A stretch of 64,000 nucleotides of DNA. It comes from Bacteroidales bacterium UBA4912 (GTDB lineage: Bacteria; Bacteroidota; Bacteroidia; Bacteroidales; Dysgonomonadaceae). Numbering within the stretch: position 1 is the stretch's first letter; every line of letters starts with the position of its first letter. The position numbers and the translations under genes were made by a program. Where the stretch lies: positions 23,484 to 87,483 of the forward strand of contig DHCC01000089.1 in the NCBI GenBank assembly GCA_002398875.1, read 5' to 3'. Under the pieces are notes generated by a model. That model made no database searches and was not told the DNA's origin. It saw only the letters and a program-made list of their open reading frames with translations. Shown here in pieces: positions 7,364 to 15,423 of this stretch.

Positions 7364-8668
7364 ATGAATAAACTGGAACTACACTGGAAGATCTTAATAG
7401 GAATGGGTGCCGGAATATTATTCGGTTTTCTAATGAGCTCTTTCAGTAGGGGTTACGAGTTTGTTTTAAACTGGATTGCTCCATTTGGAGAAATATTTAT
7501 ACGACTGTTAAGGTTAATTGCAATTCCTTTAATTTTGGTTTCTCTAATTAAAGGTGTTTCTGACCTGAAGGATATTTCTGCATTTAAAAATATCGGACTG
7601 CGTACCATAGTGATATATATTATAACCACCTGTTTGGCAATCACTATAGGTCTTCTATTGGTAAATATTTTAAAACCGGGGAAAGGGCTTTCGGAGGAAA
7701 CAATTCAGGAATTGACAATAACCTATTCAGGAGACAGCACAATCACATCTAACATAGAGCAGGCAGAGAATCAGGAAGCGGGTAAACCTCTTGACTTTTT
7801 AGTGGATATCGTTCCTGATAATATATTTAGTGCCATGAGTAATAATCAGCTTATGCTACAGGTAATATTCTTTGCAATATTATTCGGGATTAGTATGCTT
7901 ATGATTGATCACGAGAAATCTAAGCCTCTGTCAAAGCTTTTTGACTCCCTGAATCATGTGATCCTGAAAATGGTTAATATCATCATGATGATAGCACCTT
8001 ATGCTGTGTTTGCTCTGTTGGCACAGATTATTGTAAGTTCAAACGATTCAGAGATTCTGCTAAAGCTGCTCAATTATGTGATAACAGTACTTGTGGGACT
8101 AATAATCATGATCGGCATTTATCTTATCATACTTTATCTGTTTACCGGGAGAAAACCTCGCTGGTTTATTAAAGGTATTGCTCCGGCGCAACTTCTGGGA
8201 TTTTCCACAAGTTCAAGTGCTGCTACCCTTCCAGTTACAATAGATAGAGTGACTAACAAACTGGGTGTTGACCATGAAGTTTCAAGCTTTGTGTTACCTG
8301 TGGGTGCAACAATTAATATGGACGGAACAAGCCTGTATCAGGCAATCGCTGCAGTGTTTATTGCTCAGGCACTTCACATTCCACTAGATTTTATGGACCA
8401 GTTGACAATAGTTCTTACAGCTCTGTTGGCCTCTATCGGTTCAGCTGCAGTACCGGGTGCAGGTATGATAATGCTGGTGATTGTACTTGAATCTATTGGA
8501 ATTCCTGCTGATAAAATGGCGATAGGCCTGGCATTAATATTTGCCGTGGATCGTCCGCTTGATATGTGTAGGACAGTTGTTAATATTACAGGCGATTCAA
8601 TGGTTTCGGTTTTAGTTGCTGATTCCCTTGGAAAAATACATGATCCGGAAAAAAGAATCGGGGCATGA
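7364..8668 (+). CDS. Dicarboxylate/amino acid:cation symporter (DAACS family)
   Basis: A 434-residue inner-membrane sodium- or proton-coupled symporter of the GltP/DctA family, which imports glutamate, aspartate or C4-dicarboxylates. Signature regions are STSSSAATLPVT (hairpin 1, serine-rich), LPVGATINMDGTSLYQA (transmembrane helix 7 with the NMDGT motif) and AVPGAGMIML (hairpin 2), followed by VDRPLDMCRTVVNITGD (helix 8, substrate-coordinating Asp and Asn). It follows ptrB by 2 bp, and its stop overlaps a possible ATG of the next reading frame. The Arg in MCRTVVN may favour acidic amino acids over neutral ones; that is an inference. Confidence 0.94.
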   Translation: MNKLELHWKILIGMGAGILFGFLMSSFSRGYEFVLNWIAPFGEIFIRLLRLIAIPLILVSLIKGVSDLKDISAFKNIGLRTIVIYIITTCLAITIGLLLVNILKPGKGLSEETIQELTITYSGDSTITSNIEQAENQEAGKPLDFLVDIVPDNIFSAMSNNQLMLQVIFFAILFGISMLMIDHEKSKPLSKLFDSLNHVILKMVNIIMMIAPYAVFALLAQIIVSSNDSEILLKLLNYVITVLVGLIIMIGIYLIILYLFTGRKPRWFIKGIAPAQLLGFSTSSSAATLPVTIDRVTNKLGVDHEVSSFVLPVGATINMDGTSLYQAIAAVFIAQALHIPLDFMDQLTIVLTALLASIGSAAVPGAGMIMLVIVLESIGIPADKMAIGLALIFAVDRPLDMCRTVVNITGDSMVSVLVADSLGKIHDPEKRIGA

Positions 8669-8697
8669 TAATAAATATCTTTCTGAATAGATTAATT

Positions 8698-9045
8698 ATG
8701 ATACAGTTAAAACGCATATATGACTCCGCAAATGAGGACGATGGCTACAGAGTACTTATCGACCGTTTGTGGCCGAGGGGGTTGTCTAAGGGGAATGCCA
8801 AAATTGATTTGTGGATGAAAGACATTGCACCTTCCACAGAATTAAGGAAGTGGTTCCACCACGATCCTGATAAGTGGGAAGAGTTTCAAGAACTTTACAA
8901 GGAAGAACTCTCAAATAATAAAGATCTTCTTGATCAGTTATTGAAACTTGAAAAAGATAATAATAAATTAACGTTACTTTATTCTGCAAAGGACAGGGAA
9001 AGGAATCAGGCAGTTGTATTATTGCAACTCTTAAGCTCCATTTAA
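8698..9045 (+). CDS. DUF488 family protein
   Basis: A 115-residue member of the DUF488 family, shown by RIYDSANEDDGYRVLIDRLWPRG, KIDLWMKDIAPS and LRKWFHHDPDKWEEF. Its function is unknown; it is usually a stand-alone small protein with conserved Asp, Arg and Trp residues. The reading frame opens at an ATG at 8665 overlapping the symporter stop, but family proteins begin at the MIQLKRIY position, so I chose the ATG at 8698. It is probably the last gene of the peptidase-symporter operon. Its 3' end overlaps that of the convergent mntP by 15 bp. Confidence 0.85.
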   Translation: MIQLKRIYDSANEDDGYRVLIDRLWPRGLSKGNAKIDLWMKDIAPSTELRKWFHHDPDKWEEFQELYKEELSNNKDLLDQLLKLEKDNNKLTLLYSAKDRERNQAVVLLQLLSSI

Positions 9046-9633
9046 TAGATGCTCAAGTAAGATTTTTAATCCTATAGCTATTAGTACTACCCCACCTGCG
9101 ATCTCTACTCGTAAATGGATTCTCTTTCCTATATATGTGCCCAGAAACATACCTATTAATGAAAAAAGCAGGCAAACCACACCTATAACCACTACTGCTT
9201 TTAAAATTGTGCCGGGATAGGAAGCAAATATCAAACCGGTGGCAGCAGCATCAATACTTGTGGCAAAAGATAGTGTTACCACATTTTTCCAATTGATTAA
9301 ACTAAGCTCCCTGTTGTCGTTTTCTTTTAAATCAAATTCTCTGCAATCATCCGCTTTTTTTGGAAAACAACCTTCATAGATCATTTTAAATCCAAGAATA
9401 GATAGTACAATAAAAGCCATCCAGTGATCATACTGTTGAATCCATCCTGAAAAACCAATACTCAATGCATATCCGACAAGTGGCATTAGACCTTGGAAAA
9501 GGCCGAATACCAGTGCAATCTTAATAGCCCTCCAGAAATAAAAACGCTCTCTGCAAATTCCTTTTGCTATACATATTGCTAAGGAATCCATTGAGAGTCC
9601 AATGGCAATTATAATAATGGAAAGAAAATCCAT
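9031..9633 (-). CDS. mntP: Manganese efflux pump MntP
   Basis: A 200-residue, six-helix inner-membrane protein. The duplicated acidic motifs are visible: GLSMDSLAICIAKG near the N-terminus and FATSIDAAATG in the second half, each with the Asp expected to bind Mn2+ in MntP proteins. A hydrophilic loop with Cys residues (GCFPKKADDCREFD, residues about 108-121) separates the halves. MntP exports Mn2+ to prevent toxicity and in E. coli is controlled by MntR and a yybP-ykoY riboswitch. I do not see a convincing yybP-ykoY leader here. A possible -7 element, TATTTTTG on the minus strand, lies at 9670-9677. Confidence 0.92.
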   Translation of the reverse strand: MDFLSIIIIAIGLSMDSLAICIAKGICRERFYFWRAIKIALVFGLFQGLMPLVGYALSIGFSGWIQQYDHWMAFIVLSILGFKMIYEGCFPKKADDCREFDLKENDNRELSLINWKNVVTLSFATSIDAAATGLIFASYPGTILKAVVVIGVVCLLFSLIGMFLGTYIGKRIHLRVEIAGGVVLIAIGLKILLEHLLNGA

Positions 9634-9669
9634 AAGTATATACTATTGAAAGAAAATTTTAAAAGAGTG

Positions 9670-9677
9670 CAAAAATA
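9670..9677 (-). promoter_or_regulatory. Putative -7 element of mntP
   Basis: Minus-strand TATTTTTG fits TAnnTTTG, 37 bp upstream of the mntP start. No clear -33 TTG is seen. Confidence 0.4.
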
Positions 9678-9849
9678 CAACAATGAAACGCGTGAAAAAA
9701 GAGAAATTAACTAAAAGAATGTATGTACAGAACCAAAAAGATTTATGACTGTTATAAATAAACTTATATTAATAAAACTTACTGAGAATACTTTTCTTTC
9801 TGTGTTAAGGAAAACGTACTCATCGTTATAATGAAGACTCTATTTTTAA

Positions 9850-11889
9850 ATGAACAGACCAAAAATAATCCTGCTAATTTTCACTTTTTTTGTTGCGTTT
9901 AACTCTTTTGCACAGAATGACCCCATCGATAAAAAAGACTTAACTATCTATCTCAATGAGGTGATTGTAAATGCTTTCCAAATCAACACACGACAACACC
10001 ATGTACCCGGTGCTATTTCAGTTCTCGCGGGTGAAGAGATCCAAACTACAGACGGAAATAACTTTGCTCATACTCTCCATTCAATGCCGGGCATTTTTAT
10101 GCATAGCGGCACTTATGCCACCAGTCGTGTAGTTATAAGAGGTGTGGGAAGTCGCACTCCTTATAATACCAACCGAATAAAATCATACCTGAATGATATT
10201 CCAATAACATCATCAGATGGTATTTCTACACCTGAAGATATTGACCTGACAGGTATCGGCAGAATGGAGGTGATTAAGGGTCCTGCTTCTGCAATTTATG
10301 GCTCGGGACTTGGAGGAAATATCAATCTTTACACACCAAAATCAACAAATAATAGAGCTGAAGCACTTCTTCAATATGGTAGCTTTAAAACTATAAAAGC
10401 ATTTGCGGTAGGTAATTACAATAGTGAGAATTTGAATCTATGGGGCAATATATCTCATCTAAATAGTGAGGGATTCCGTGAAAACAATCGTCACAGACGC
10501 AGCTCTTTATTATCTTCCGGTGAATGGGTACAGCCTGACTACTCGTTGGAATATACTATTATGCTTATGGATCTGAATGCACAAATACCCAGCTCAATAG
10601 GGAAGACTCTTTATGACACGGACCCCATTGCTGCTGCAGCCAACTGGAAAGCTGTTGAGGGGTATAAAGAGTATCAGCGTGCAATTGCCGGAATAACACT
10701 AACTAACAGGTTTTCTGAAAATTGGAACAATAAACTGAGTGTTTTTGGGAGATGGGCTGACAGTTATGAACGACGCCCTTTCAATAATCTTGATGATGGC
10801 ACTTCAGGGGGTGGATTGCGTAACAGATTAACATATCATAGTGCTCACTGGGATGCACTTCTGGGACTTGAATGGACTAAAGATATTTACCGATGGCAGA
10901 TGGATCTGGATGATAAATTGATAAATAAAAACAGAGAGACGAGAGATAATTACAATATCTTTGGTATGGTTTACTGGCGTCCTTCGCTTGAGTGGAATAT
11001 TTCATTTGGAGGGGCTGTAAACAAAGTTAACTACAAACTAACTGATCAATTTTCAGAAAACGGAGATCAATCCGGCGAACGCAATTTCCCTGTTATATTC
11101 TCACCAAGACTTGGAGTTAATTATGCACCTTCGCAGCTTTTAGCCTTGTATGCATCTGCTGGACACGGCTTCTCAATGCCGTCACCTGAAGAGACTCTGC
11201 TTCCTGAAGGTGATATAAACAAAGATCTGAAACCTGAGCAAGGGGTTCAGTACGAACTGGGTGTGAGACTTAATCTATTTGACAGGGCAACAATACTTGA
11301 GGCTTCTGTTTACAGGATCGACCTTACCAATCTTTTGGTAACAAAAAGACTTACGGAAGACATTTTTACAGGAATAAATGCGGGAAAAACAGGACATACA
11401 GGTTTTGAATTTATGATTAAACAGAGGATATTCATGTTTTCAACTTTCCCGGGTGATCTTAATATAAATGCTAACTATACGTGGTCGCATAACAAGTTTA
11501 TCGACTTTACTGATAATGGGCAGATTTTTGATGGTAATAAACTTCCCGGAATTCCTTCTCATATTGCACAGTCTCATTTTCAGTGGCAGCCAATCACACT
11601 ACTAAGTATAGATACTAGACTTCAATATGTTGGTAAACAATATATTGATGATGCTAACAGCAAGGTCAATGACAGATATTTTCTGGCTAATTTAAGAGCA
11701 TCATACCGATTTCCTATTTTTAAGAATAGGAACGTTGAACTTTTTGCAGGTATTAATAATTTAACGGATACCCACTATTCACCAATGCTTACAGTTAACG
11801 CAGTTGCTTTCGGGAATGCTGAGCCCAGATACTACTATCCGGGTATGCCAAGACACTATTACACAGGCATAAGATTATTACTTGAATGA
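9850..11889 (+). CDS. TonB-dependent outer-membrane receptor
   Basis: A 679-residue outer-membrane receptor. A cleavable signal peptide (MNRPKIILLIFTFFVAFNSFA then Q) precedes the plug domain (about residues 50-165), with the typical LHSMPGIF, RVVIRGVGSR, DIPITSSDG and MEVIKGPASAIYGSGLGGNI stretches. The 22-strand barrel follows. No N-terminal signalling domain or carboxypeptidase-like domain precedes the plug, and there is no SusD partner, so this looks like a metal-chelate (siderophore, haem or cobalamin) receptor rather than a SusC glycan importer. The ligand cannot be told. The last residues (RLLLE) lack the usual terminal aromatic. It is apparently monocistronic. No cobalamin riboswitch is visible upstream. 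Confidence 0.92.
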   Translation: MNRPKIILLIFTFFVAFNSFAQNDPIDKKDLTIYLNEVIVNAFQINTRQHHVPGAISVLAGEEIQTTDGNNFAHTLHSMPGIFMHSGTYATSRVVIRGVGSRTPYNTNRIKSYLNDIPITSSDGISTPEDIDLTGIGRMEVIKGPASAIYGSGLGGNINLYTPKSTNNRAEALLQYGSFKTIKAFAVGNYNSENLNLWGNISHLNSEGFRENNRHRRSSLLSSGEWVQPDYSLEYTIMLMDLNAQIPSSIGKTLYDTDPIAAAANWKAVEGYKEYQRAIAGITLTNRFSENWNNKLSVFGRWADSYERRPFNNLDDGTSGGGLRNRLTYHSAHWDALLGLEWTKDIYRWQMDLDDKLINKNRETRDNYNIFGMVYWRPSLEWNISFGGAVNKVNYKLTDQFSENGDQSGERNFPVIFSPRLGVNYAPSQLLALYASAGHGFSMPSPEETLLPEGDINKDLKPEQGVQYELGVRLNLFDRATILEASVYRIDLTNLLVTKRLTEDIFTGINAGKTGHTGFEFMIKQRIFMFSTFPGDLNINANYTWSHNKFIDFTDNGQIFDGNKLPGIPSHIAQSHFQWQPITLLSIDTRLQYVGKQYIDDANSKVNDRYFLANLRASYRFPIFKNRNVELFAGINNLTDTHYSPMLTVNAVAFGNAEPRYYYPGMPRHYYTGIRLLLE

Positions 11890-11903
11890 TTGCTTCGGCT
11901 TAG

Positions 11904-11931
11904 GTTTAATCTATTAAATGTAAGATTAAAC
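11904..11931 (+). terminator. Stem-loop after the TonB-dependent receptor
   Basis: GTTTAATCT (11904-11912) pairs perfectly with AGATTAAAC (11923-11931) around a 10-nt loop, 15 bp past the stop. No T-run follows, so terminator activity is uncertain. Confidence 0.4.
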
Positions 11932-11953
11932 AAGAAATAAAAAAATAATTTGC

Positions 11954-11961
11954 TAACTTTG
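11954..11961 (+). promoter_or_regulatory. Putative -7 element of proABC
   Basis: TAACTTTG fits TAnnTTTG, about 80 bp before the proA ATG. The -33 element is not evident. Confidence 0.45.
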
Positions 11962-12041
11962 AACCTATTATTGTTTCATTTTTACACTAGAAGCGTATTC
12001 TTTAATAAATAGTGTTTTTGTAATTCGATTTTCAGAATAAT

Positions 12042-13229
12042 ATGAATTTAAGTTTAAAAAATAGTGTTTTAAAATCTCTGTCAGAATTGTTGCAACAAAA
12101 CAAAAGTGAGATTATTGCTGCAAATACAAATGACATGGATTCTTTTCCGGAAATGGACGACTCAATGAAAGATCGTCTTAAAGTGGACTTAAATAAGATT
12201 GACGGGATGATTAAATCTCTTAAAGAGGTTGCCGCACAGTATGATCCTGAGGGTAAGGAATTATATAGTTTCACTCGCGAGGATGGTTTGCGTATTATGA
12301 ATCGTACAGTACCTTTTGGCACTATATTAATTATATACGAATCGAGGCCTGATGTTACTATTGAAGCTGCAGCAACCGCCTTTAAAGCCGGGAACAAAAT
12401 TCTGCTGAAGGGAGGAAAAGAGTCATATAACACTAATATGCTTCTTACAAAGTTATGGCAAAAGGCTCTTTCTGAAAATGGTGTTGATCAAGGTTATGTG
12501 GAGTATCTAAACCTATCACATTCAGAAACACAGCAGCTGATTAAAGAGAACACAATGAAAGTGGATTTGATTATTCCGCGTGGTGGGGAAAGATTAATTC
12601 AATTTGTGCAGGAAAATGCATCGGTTCCTGTTATAATAAGTGGTCGTGGCAACAACTTCCTGTATATTGATGAAGAGGTGGATTTTGATATGGCAGTCCG
12701 ACTTGTAGTTAATGGCAAACAACGTATAAGTGTATGCAATGCTATTGATAAGGTTTTGATAAATAGGAACCTGAGATCTCTTGATGAAAGAGTTGGAATC
12801 CTGGTTTCAAGTCTTAAGGAAAAGGGTATAGATGTTTGGGGAAACAGTGATATATCAAAAATATGTAATGAGATAAAAGTGGAGAATGATGCTGCAACGC
12901 TGTGTGAGGAGTATCTTGCTCCGAAAATATATCTTTCAATTGTGGATGAATTAGAGGATGCAATTGAGATGAATAACCAGTATTCAGGTGGACATACATC
13001 TGTAATTGTAACAAATAATCAGTCTAAAGCTGATAAATTTATGCAACAAGTGGATTGTGCAGCGGTTTATCATAATGCCTCATCACGTTTTACTGACGGA
13101 GGTCAGCTTGGTGTTGGTGCTGAGATAGCAATTAGTACACAGAAGCTTCACTTTCGTGGTCCTCTTGGTGCACAAGAGCTGGTAACAAATAAATGGTTCG
13201 TGTATGGCGAAGGCCAAATCAGAGAATAG
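12042..13229 (+). CDS. proA: Gamma-glutamyl phosphate reductase
   Basis: A 395-residue aldehyde-dehydrogenase-fold enzyme that reduces gamma-glutamyl phosphate to glutamate-5-semialdehyde with NADPH, the second step of proline synthesis. Diagnostic stretches are PFGTILIIYESRPDVTIEAAA, GNKILLKGGKES, DLIIPRGGERLIQFVQ, VCNAIDKVLI (catalytic Cys) and NASSRFTDGGQLGVGAEIAISTQKLHFRGPLG near the C-terminus. It is slightly shorter than typical ProA at the N-terminus. It is first in proA-proB-proC, a reversal of the common proB-proA order; the proB ATG follows its stop by 4 bp. Confidence 0.95.
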   Translation: MNLSLKNSVLKSLSELLQQNKSEIIAANTNDMDSFPEMDDSMKDRLKVDLNKIDGMIKSLKEVAAQYDPEGKELYSFTREDGLRIMNRTVPFGTILIIYESRPDVTIEAAATAFKAGNKILLKGGKESYNTNMLLTKLWQKALSENGVDQGYVEYLNLSHSETQQLIKENTMKVDLIIPRGGERLIQFVQENASVPVIISGRGNNFLYIDEEVDFDMAVRLVVNGKQRISVCNAIDKVLINRNLRSLDERVGILVSSLKEKGIDVWGNSDISKICNEIKVENDAATLCEEYLAPKIYLSIVDELEDAIEMNNQYSGGHTSVIVTNNQSKADKFMQQVDCAAVYHNASSRFTDGGQLGVGAEIAISTQKLHFRGPLGAQELVTNKWFVYGEGQIRE

Positions 13230-13233
13230 ATTA

Positions 13234-14010
13234 ATGAAAAAAAAACTTATAATTAAAATTGGGACCTCCACATTAACAGCAGGTACAAACAGAATTTCGT
13301 TTGCTGTTATAGAGAGTCTGGCAAGGCAGATTGTAGAACTAAAAAAAGATTATGAGATAGTAATTGTTTCTTCAGGTGCTATCGCCACAGCACGCCAGTT
13401 TGTGGAGATCAACGGTTCTCACAAAAGGGTGGATTCTAAACAGGCAATGGCCGCAATCGGACAGACAAAACTTATGGAGCTTTACGACAACATATTCAGT
13501 ACATTTGGATTAAATATTGCACAAATATTACTCACCTATCGTGATTTTGAAAACCCTGTTGCTAATGAGAATACAAGAAATACTATCAACAGGCTTTGGC
13601 AAGTGGATTATATTCCAATTGTAAATGAGAATGATACTGTTTCTATAGAAGAGATTGTACTTGGTGACAACGACAAGCTATCGGCTTTGGTTGCTTCCAT
13701 TATGGAGGCAAATCTACTTATACTTGTATCCGATATTGATGGTATTTTCAATCAAAACCCTCATCTACATCCTGACGCAAAATTAATACCTGAAGTAACA
13801 GACTTAAGGACTATTAAGGATTATATAGAAGAGAAAAAATCTACTCTTGGAACGGGAGGCATGTCTTCAAAAGTTCATGCAGCAGAAATTTGTATGAATA
13901 GTGGAGTAGATATGTGGATTGTTAATGGTCAGCGGGTAAATTATATTATTAAAGCACTTAATAATGAAATCCCTTTTACAAGATTTGAATCAAAAAGAAA
14001 AAATAAATAA
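13234..14010 (+). CDS. proB: Glutamate 5-kinase without PUA domain
   Basis: A 258-residue amino-acid-kinase-fold enzyme that phosphorylates glutamate to gamma-glutamyl phosphate, the committed and normally proline-inhibited step of proline synthesis. KIGTSTLT (N-terminus), VIVSSGAIATARQ, NENDTVS, GDNDKLSALVA, LVSDIDGIFNQNP and GTGGMSSKVHAAEI are the kinase motifs. It lacks the C-terminal PUA domain of the roughly 370-residue E. coli form, so this is a short ProB. The frame extends upstream into proA, but homologous proteins begin at MKKKLIIKIGTS, so the ATG at 13234 was chosen. Its stop overlaps the proC ATG (TAATG). Confidence 0.95.
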   Translation: MKKKLIIKIGTSTLTAGTNRISFAVIESLARQIVELKKDYEIVIVSSGAIATARQFVEINGSHKRVDSKQAMAAIGQTKLMELYDNIFSTFGLNIAQILLTYRDFENPVANENTRNTINRLWQVDYIPIVNENDTVSIEEIVLGDNDKLSALVASIMEANLLILVSDIDGIFNQNPHLHPDAKLIPEVTDLRTIKDYIEEKKSTLGTGGMSSKVHAAEICMNSGVDMWIVNGQRVNYIIKALNNEIPFTRFESKRKNK

Positions 14011-14792
14011 TGAAACAGGGATTTATTGGATTCGGGAATCTTGCAAAAGCGGTTTACAGGGGATTAAAAGAGGAAAGAGGCTTTGAGTTTACCTATTTCG
14101 CAAGAAACAAAAAGGACGTTGACCTACATTATTTCGAACAGTTAGAGTCACTGGTTTATTATGCTGATGTATTATGGTTAGCAGTTAAACCTCAGGATCT
14201 TGCAGGAATTCTTGATCAATTGAAAAATATTGATATTTCAGGGAAAACTATTGTTTCTCCGGTTGCCGGAAAAAGCATAAGCTACATAGAGAAGTACCTT
14301 GGTAAAGATACCACTATTGTGCGCATAATGCCAAATCTGGCTATGGCCTACAATGCTTCTGTAACAGCATTTTATACTAATCATCCTGAAAGGGACAGTG
14401 CAGAGAAAATATTTAATTTACTTGGTAAACTGGGTAAGGCTGTAAAGTTGGAAGAAGAAGGTTTCGACCTCTTCACTTCTGTATTTGGCAGCGGACCTGC
14501 TTTTATTCTTGCTTTTATAAAAACTTTTAAAGATAAAATTCAAGAGTTCGATTTGCCGGGTTCGGTGCTGGATGAATTATTACTTGAATTAACCAGAGGT
14601 ACCACACTCTATTTTATGCAAAATCAGAAAAAATTCAGTATCGAAGAACTGATAAAAAATATTACCAGCAAAGGTGGCACTACACAGGCAGGTCTTGAAT
14701 ATTTTAACTCTCACAATATTGGGAAGCATTTCGAGGGTGTACTGGATGCTGCACGAAACCGTTCAGAAGAATTAAGTCAAAATGGAGATTGA
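14010..14792 (+). CDS. proC: Pyrroline-5-carboxylate reductase
   Basis: A 260-residue enzyme catalysing the last step of proline synthesis, reduction of pyrroline-5-carboxylate to proline with NAD(P)H. An N-terminal Rossmann domain (GFIGFGNLAKAVYRGL), AVKPQDLAGIL, VRIMPNLAMAYNAS and the C-terminal dimerisation domain with FGSGPAFILAFI and ITSKGGTTQAGLEYF are visible. It shares one base with proB, which implies translational coupling. The frame starts at the coupled ATG. It is followed by a repeat-rich noncoding stretch and a convergent stem-loop. Confidence 0.95.
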   Translation: MKQGFIGFGNLAKAVYRGLKEERGFEFTYFARNKKDVDLHYFEQLESLVYYADVLWLAVKPQDLAGILDQLKNIDISGKTIVSPVAGKSISYIEKYLGKDTTIVRIMPNLAMAYNASVTAFYTNHPERDSAEKIFNLLGKLGKAVKLEEEGFDLFTSVFGSGPAFILAFIKTFKDKIQEFDLPGSVLDELLLELTRGTTLYFMQNQKKFSIEELIKNITSKGGTTQAGLEYFNSHNIGKHFEGVLDAARNRSEELSQNGD

Positions 14793-14868
14793 GTTAAGTA
14801 TTATTATTTAGTGTTTTATGAATCAATCATGATATAGTTGCTATTAAAATATTGAGTGGCAATAGGTA

Positions 14869-14960
14869 GAATTGTGAATGAGTCGGAATGGTTTAAGGTT
14901 GAATTGTGAATTATTGAGTATAGAACTGTGAGTGATTTAATAAAAGAATCGCGAATGAGT
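14869..14960 (+). repeat. Degenerate short repeats related to GAATTGTGAATGAGT
   Basis: Four related segments occur at 14869 (GAATTGTGAATGAGT), 14901 (GAATTGTGAATTATT), 14923 (GAACTGTGAGTGATT) and 14946 (GAATCGCGAATGAGT). Start-to-start spacings are 32, 22 and 23 bp, roughly multiples of 11. They lie in the noncoding gap between convergent proC and sufE. They may be decayed short tandem repeats. No function is known to me. Confidence 0.6.
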
Positions 14961-14974
14961 CATAAAGAAAGTAA

Positions 14975-15001
14975 GAAGAATTGATTTTATATCAATTCTT
15001 C
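14975..15001. terminator. Bidirectional stem-loop between proC and sufE
   Basis: GAAGAATTGAT (14975-14985) pairs perfectly with ATCAATTCTTC (14991-15001) over a 5-nt loop. The right arm overlaps the sufE stop codon. T-rich sequence follows on the plus strand, so it probably ends the proABC transcript. Confidence 0.65.
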
Positions 15002-15423
15002 TCTTCTTTTGATTTGTATGCTATTGCATAATAACGTATCTGCTTAATAACGGATAACAAACCATTTGATCTGGTAGGCGAGAGATGTTCTGTCAGCCCT
15101 ATCTCTTTCATGAACCGGAGGTCAGTACCTATAATTTCATCAGGAGTGCGACTGTTAAAAACGCGCAACACCAAGGCTAGCAATCCTTTAACGATAATAG
15201 CATCGCTTTCGGCTTCAAAATACAATTTGCCATCTCGATAATCAGTTTGCAGCCAGACTCTACTCTGGCAACCTTTTATAATATTATCAGGCGTTTTGTA
15301 TTTTTCATCAATTGGTTGTAAGGCGTTGCCCTGTTCTATAATGAATGCGTATTTATCCATCCAGTCATCGTAGATACTGAACTCATCAATAATTTCCTGT
15401 TGTATTTCGTTTATAGTCTGCAT
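14992..15423 (-). CDS. sufE: SufE-family cysteine desulfurase sulfur acceptor
   Basis: A 143-residue SufE-type protein. It accepts persulfide sulfur from a cysteine desulfurase (SufS) for Fe-S cluster assembly. The acceptor Cys is C52 in IIKGCQSRVWLQ, and the following IIVKGLLALVLRVFNSRTPDEI and LTEHLSPTRSNGL are conserved in the family. No sufS or sufBCD is in the window. Its ATG overlaps the stop codon of the upstream glutaminyl cyclase by one base, so the two are translationally coupled despite unrelated roles. The C-terminus (KSKEEKN) ends inside a stem-loop. Confidence 0.93.
   Translation of the reverse strand: MQTINEIQQEIIDEFSIYDDWMDKYAFIIEQGNALQPIDEKYKTPDNIIKGCQSRVWLQTDYRDGKLYFEAESDAIIVKGLLALVLRVFNSRTPDEIIGTDLRFMKEIGLTEHLSPTRSNGLLSVIKQIRYYAIAYKSKEEKN

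Noticed and set aside
9634..9849. Riboswitch or Fur box before mntP or the TonB receptor
   Set aside because: I could not find a yybP-ykoY, cobalamin or clear Fur-type palindrome; only a -7 element is supportable.
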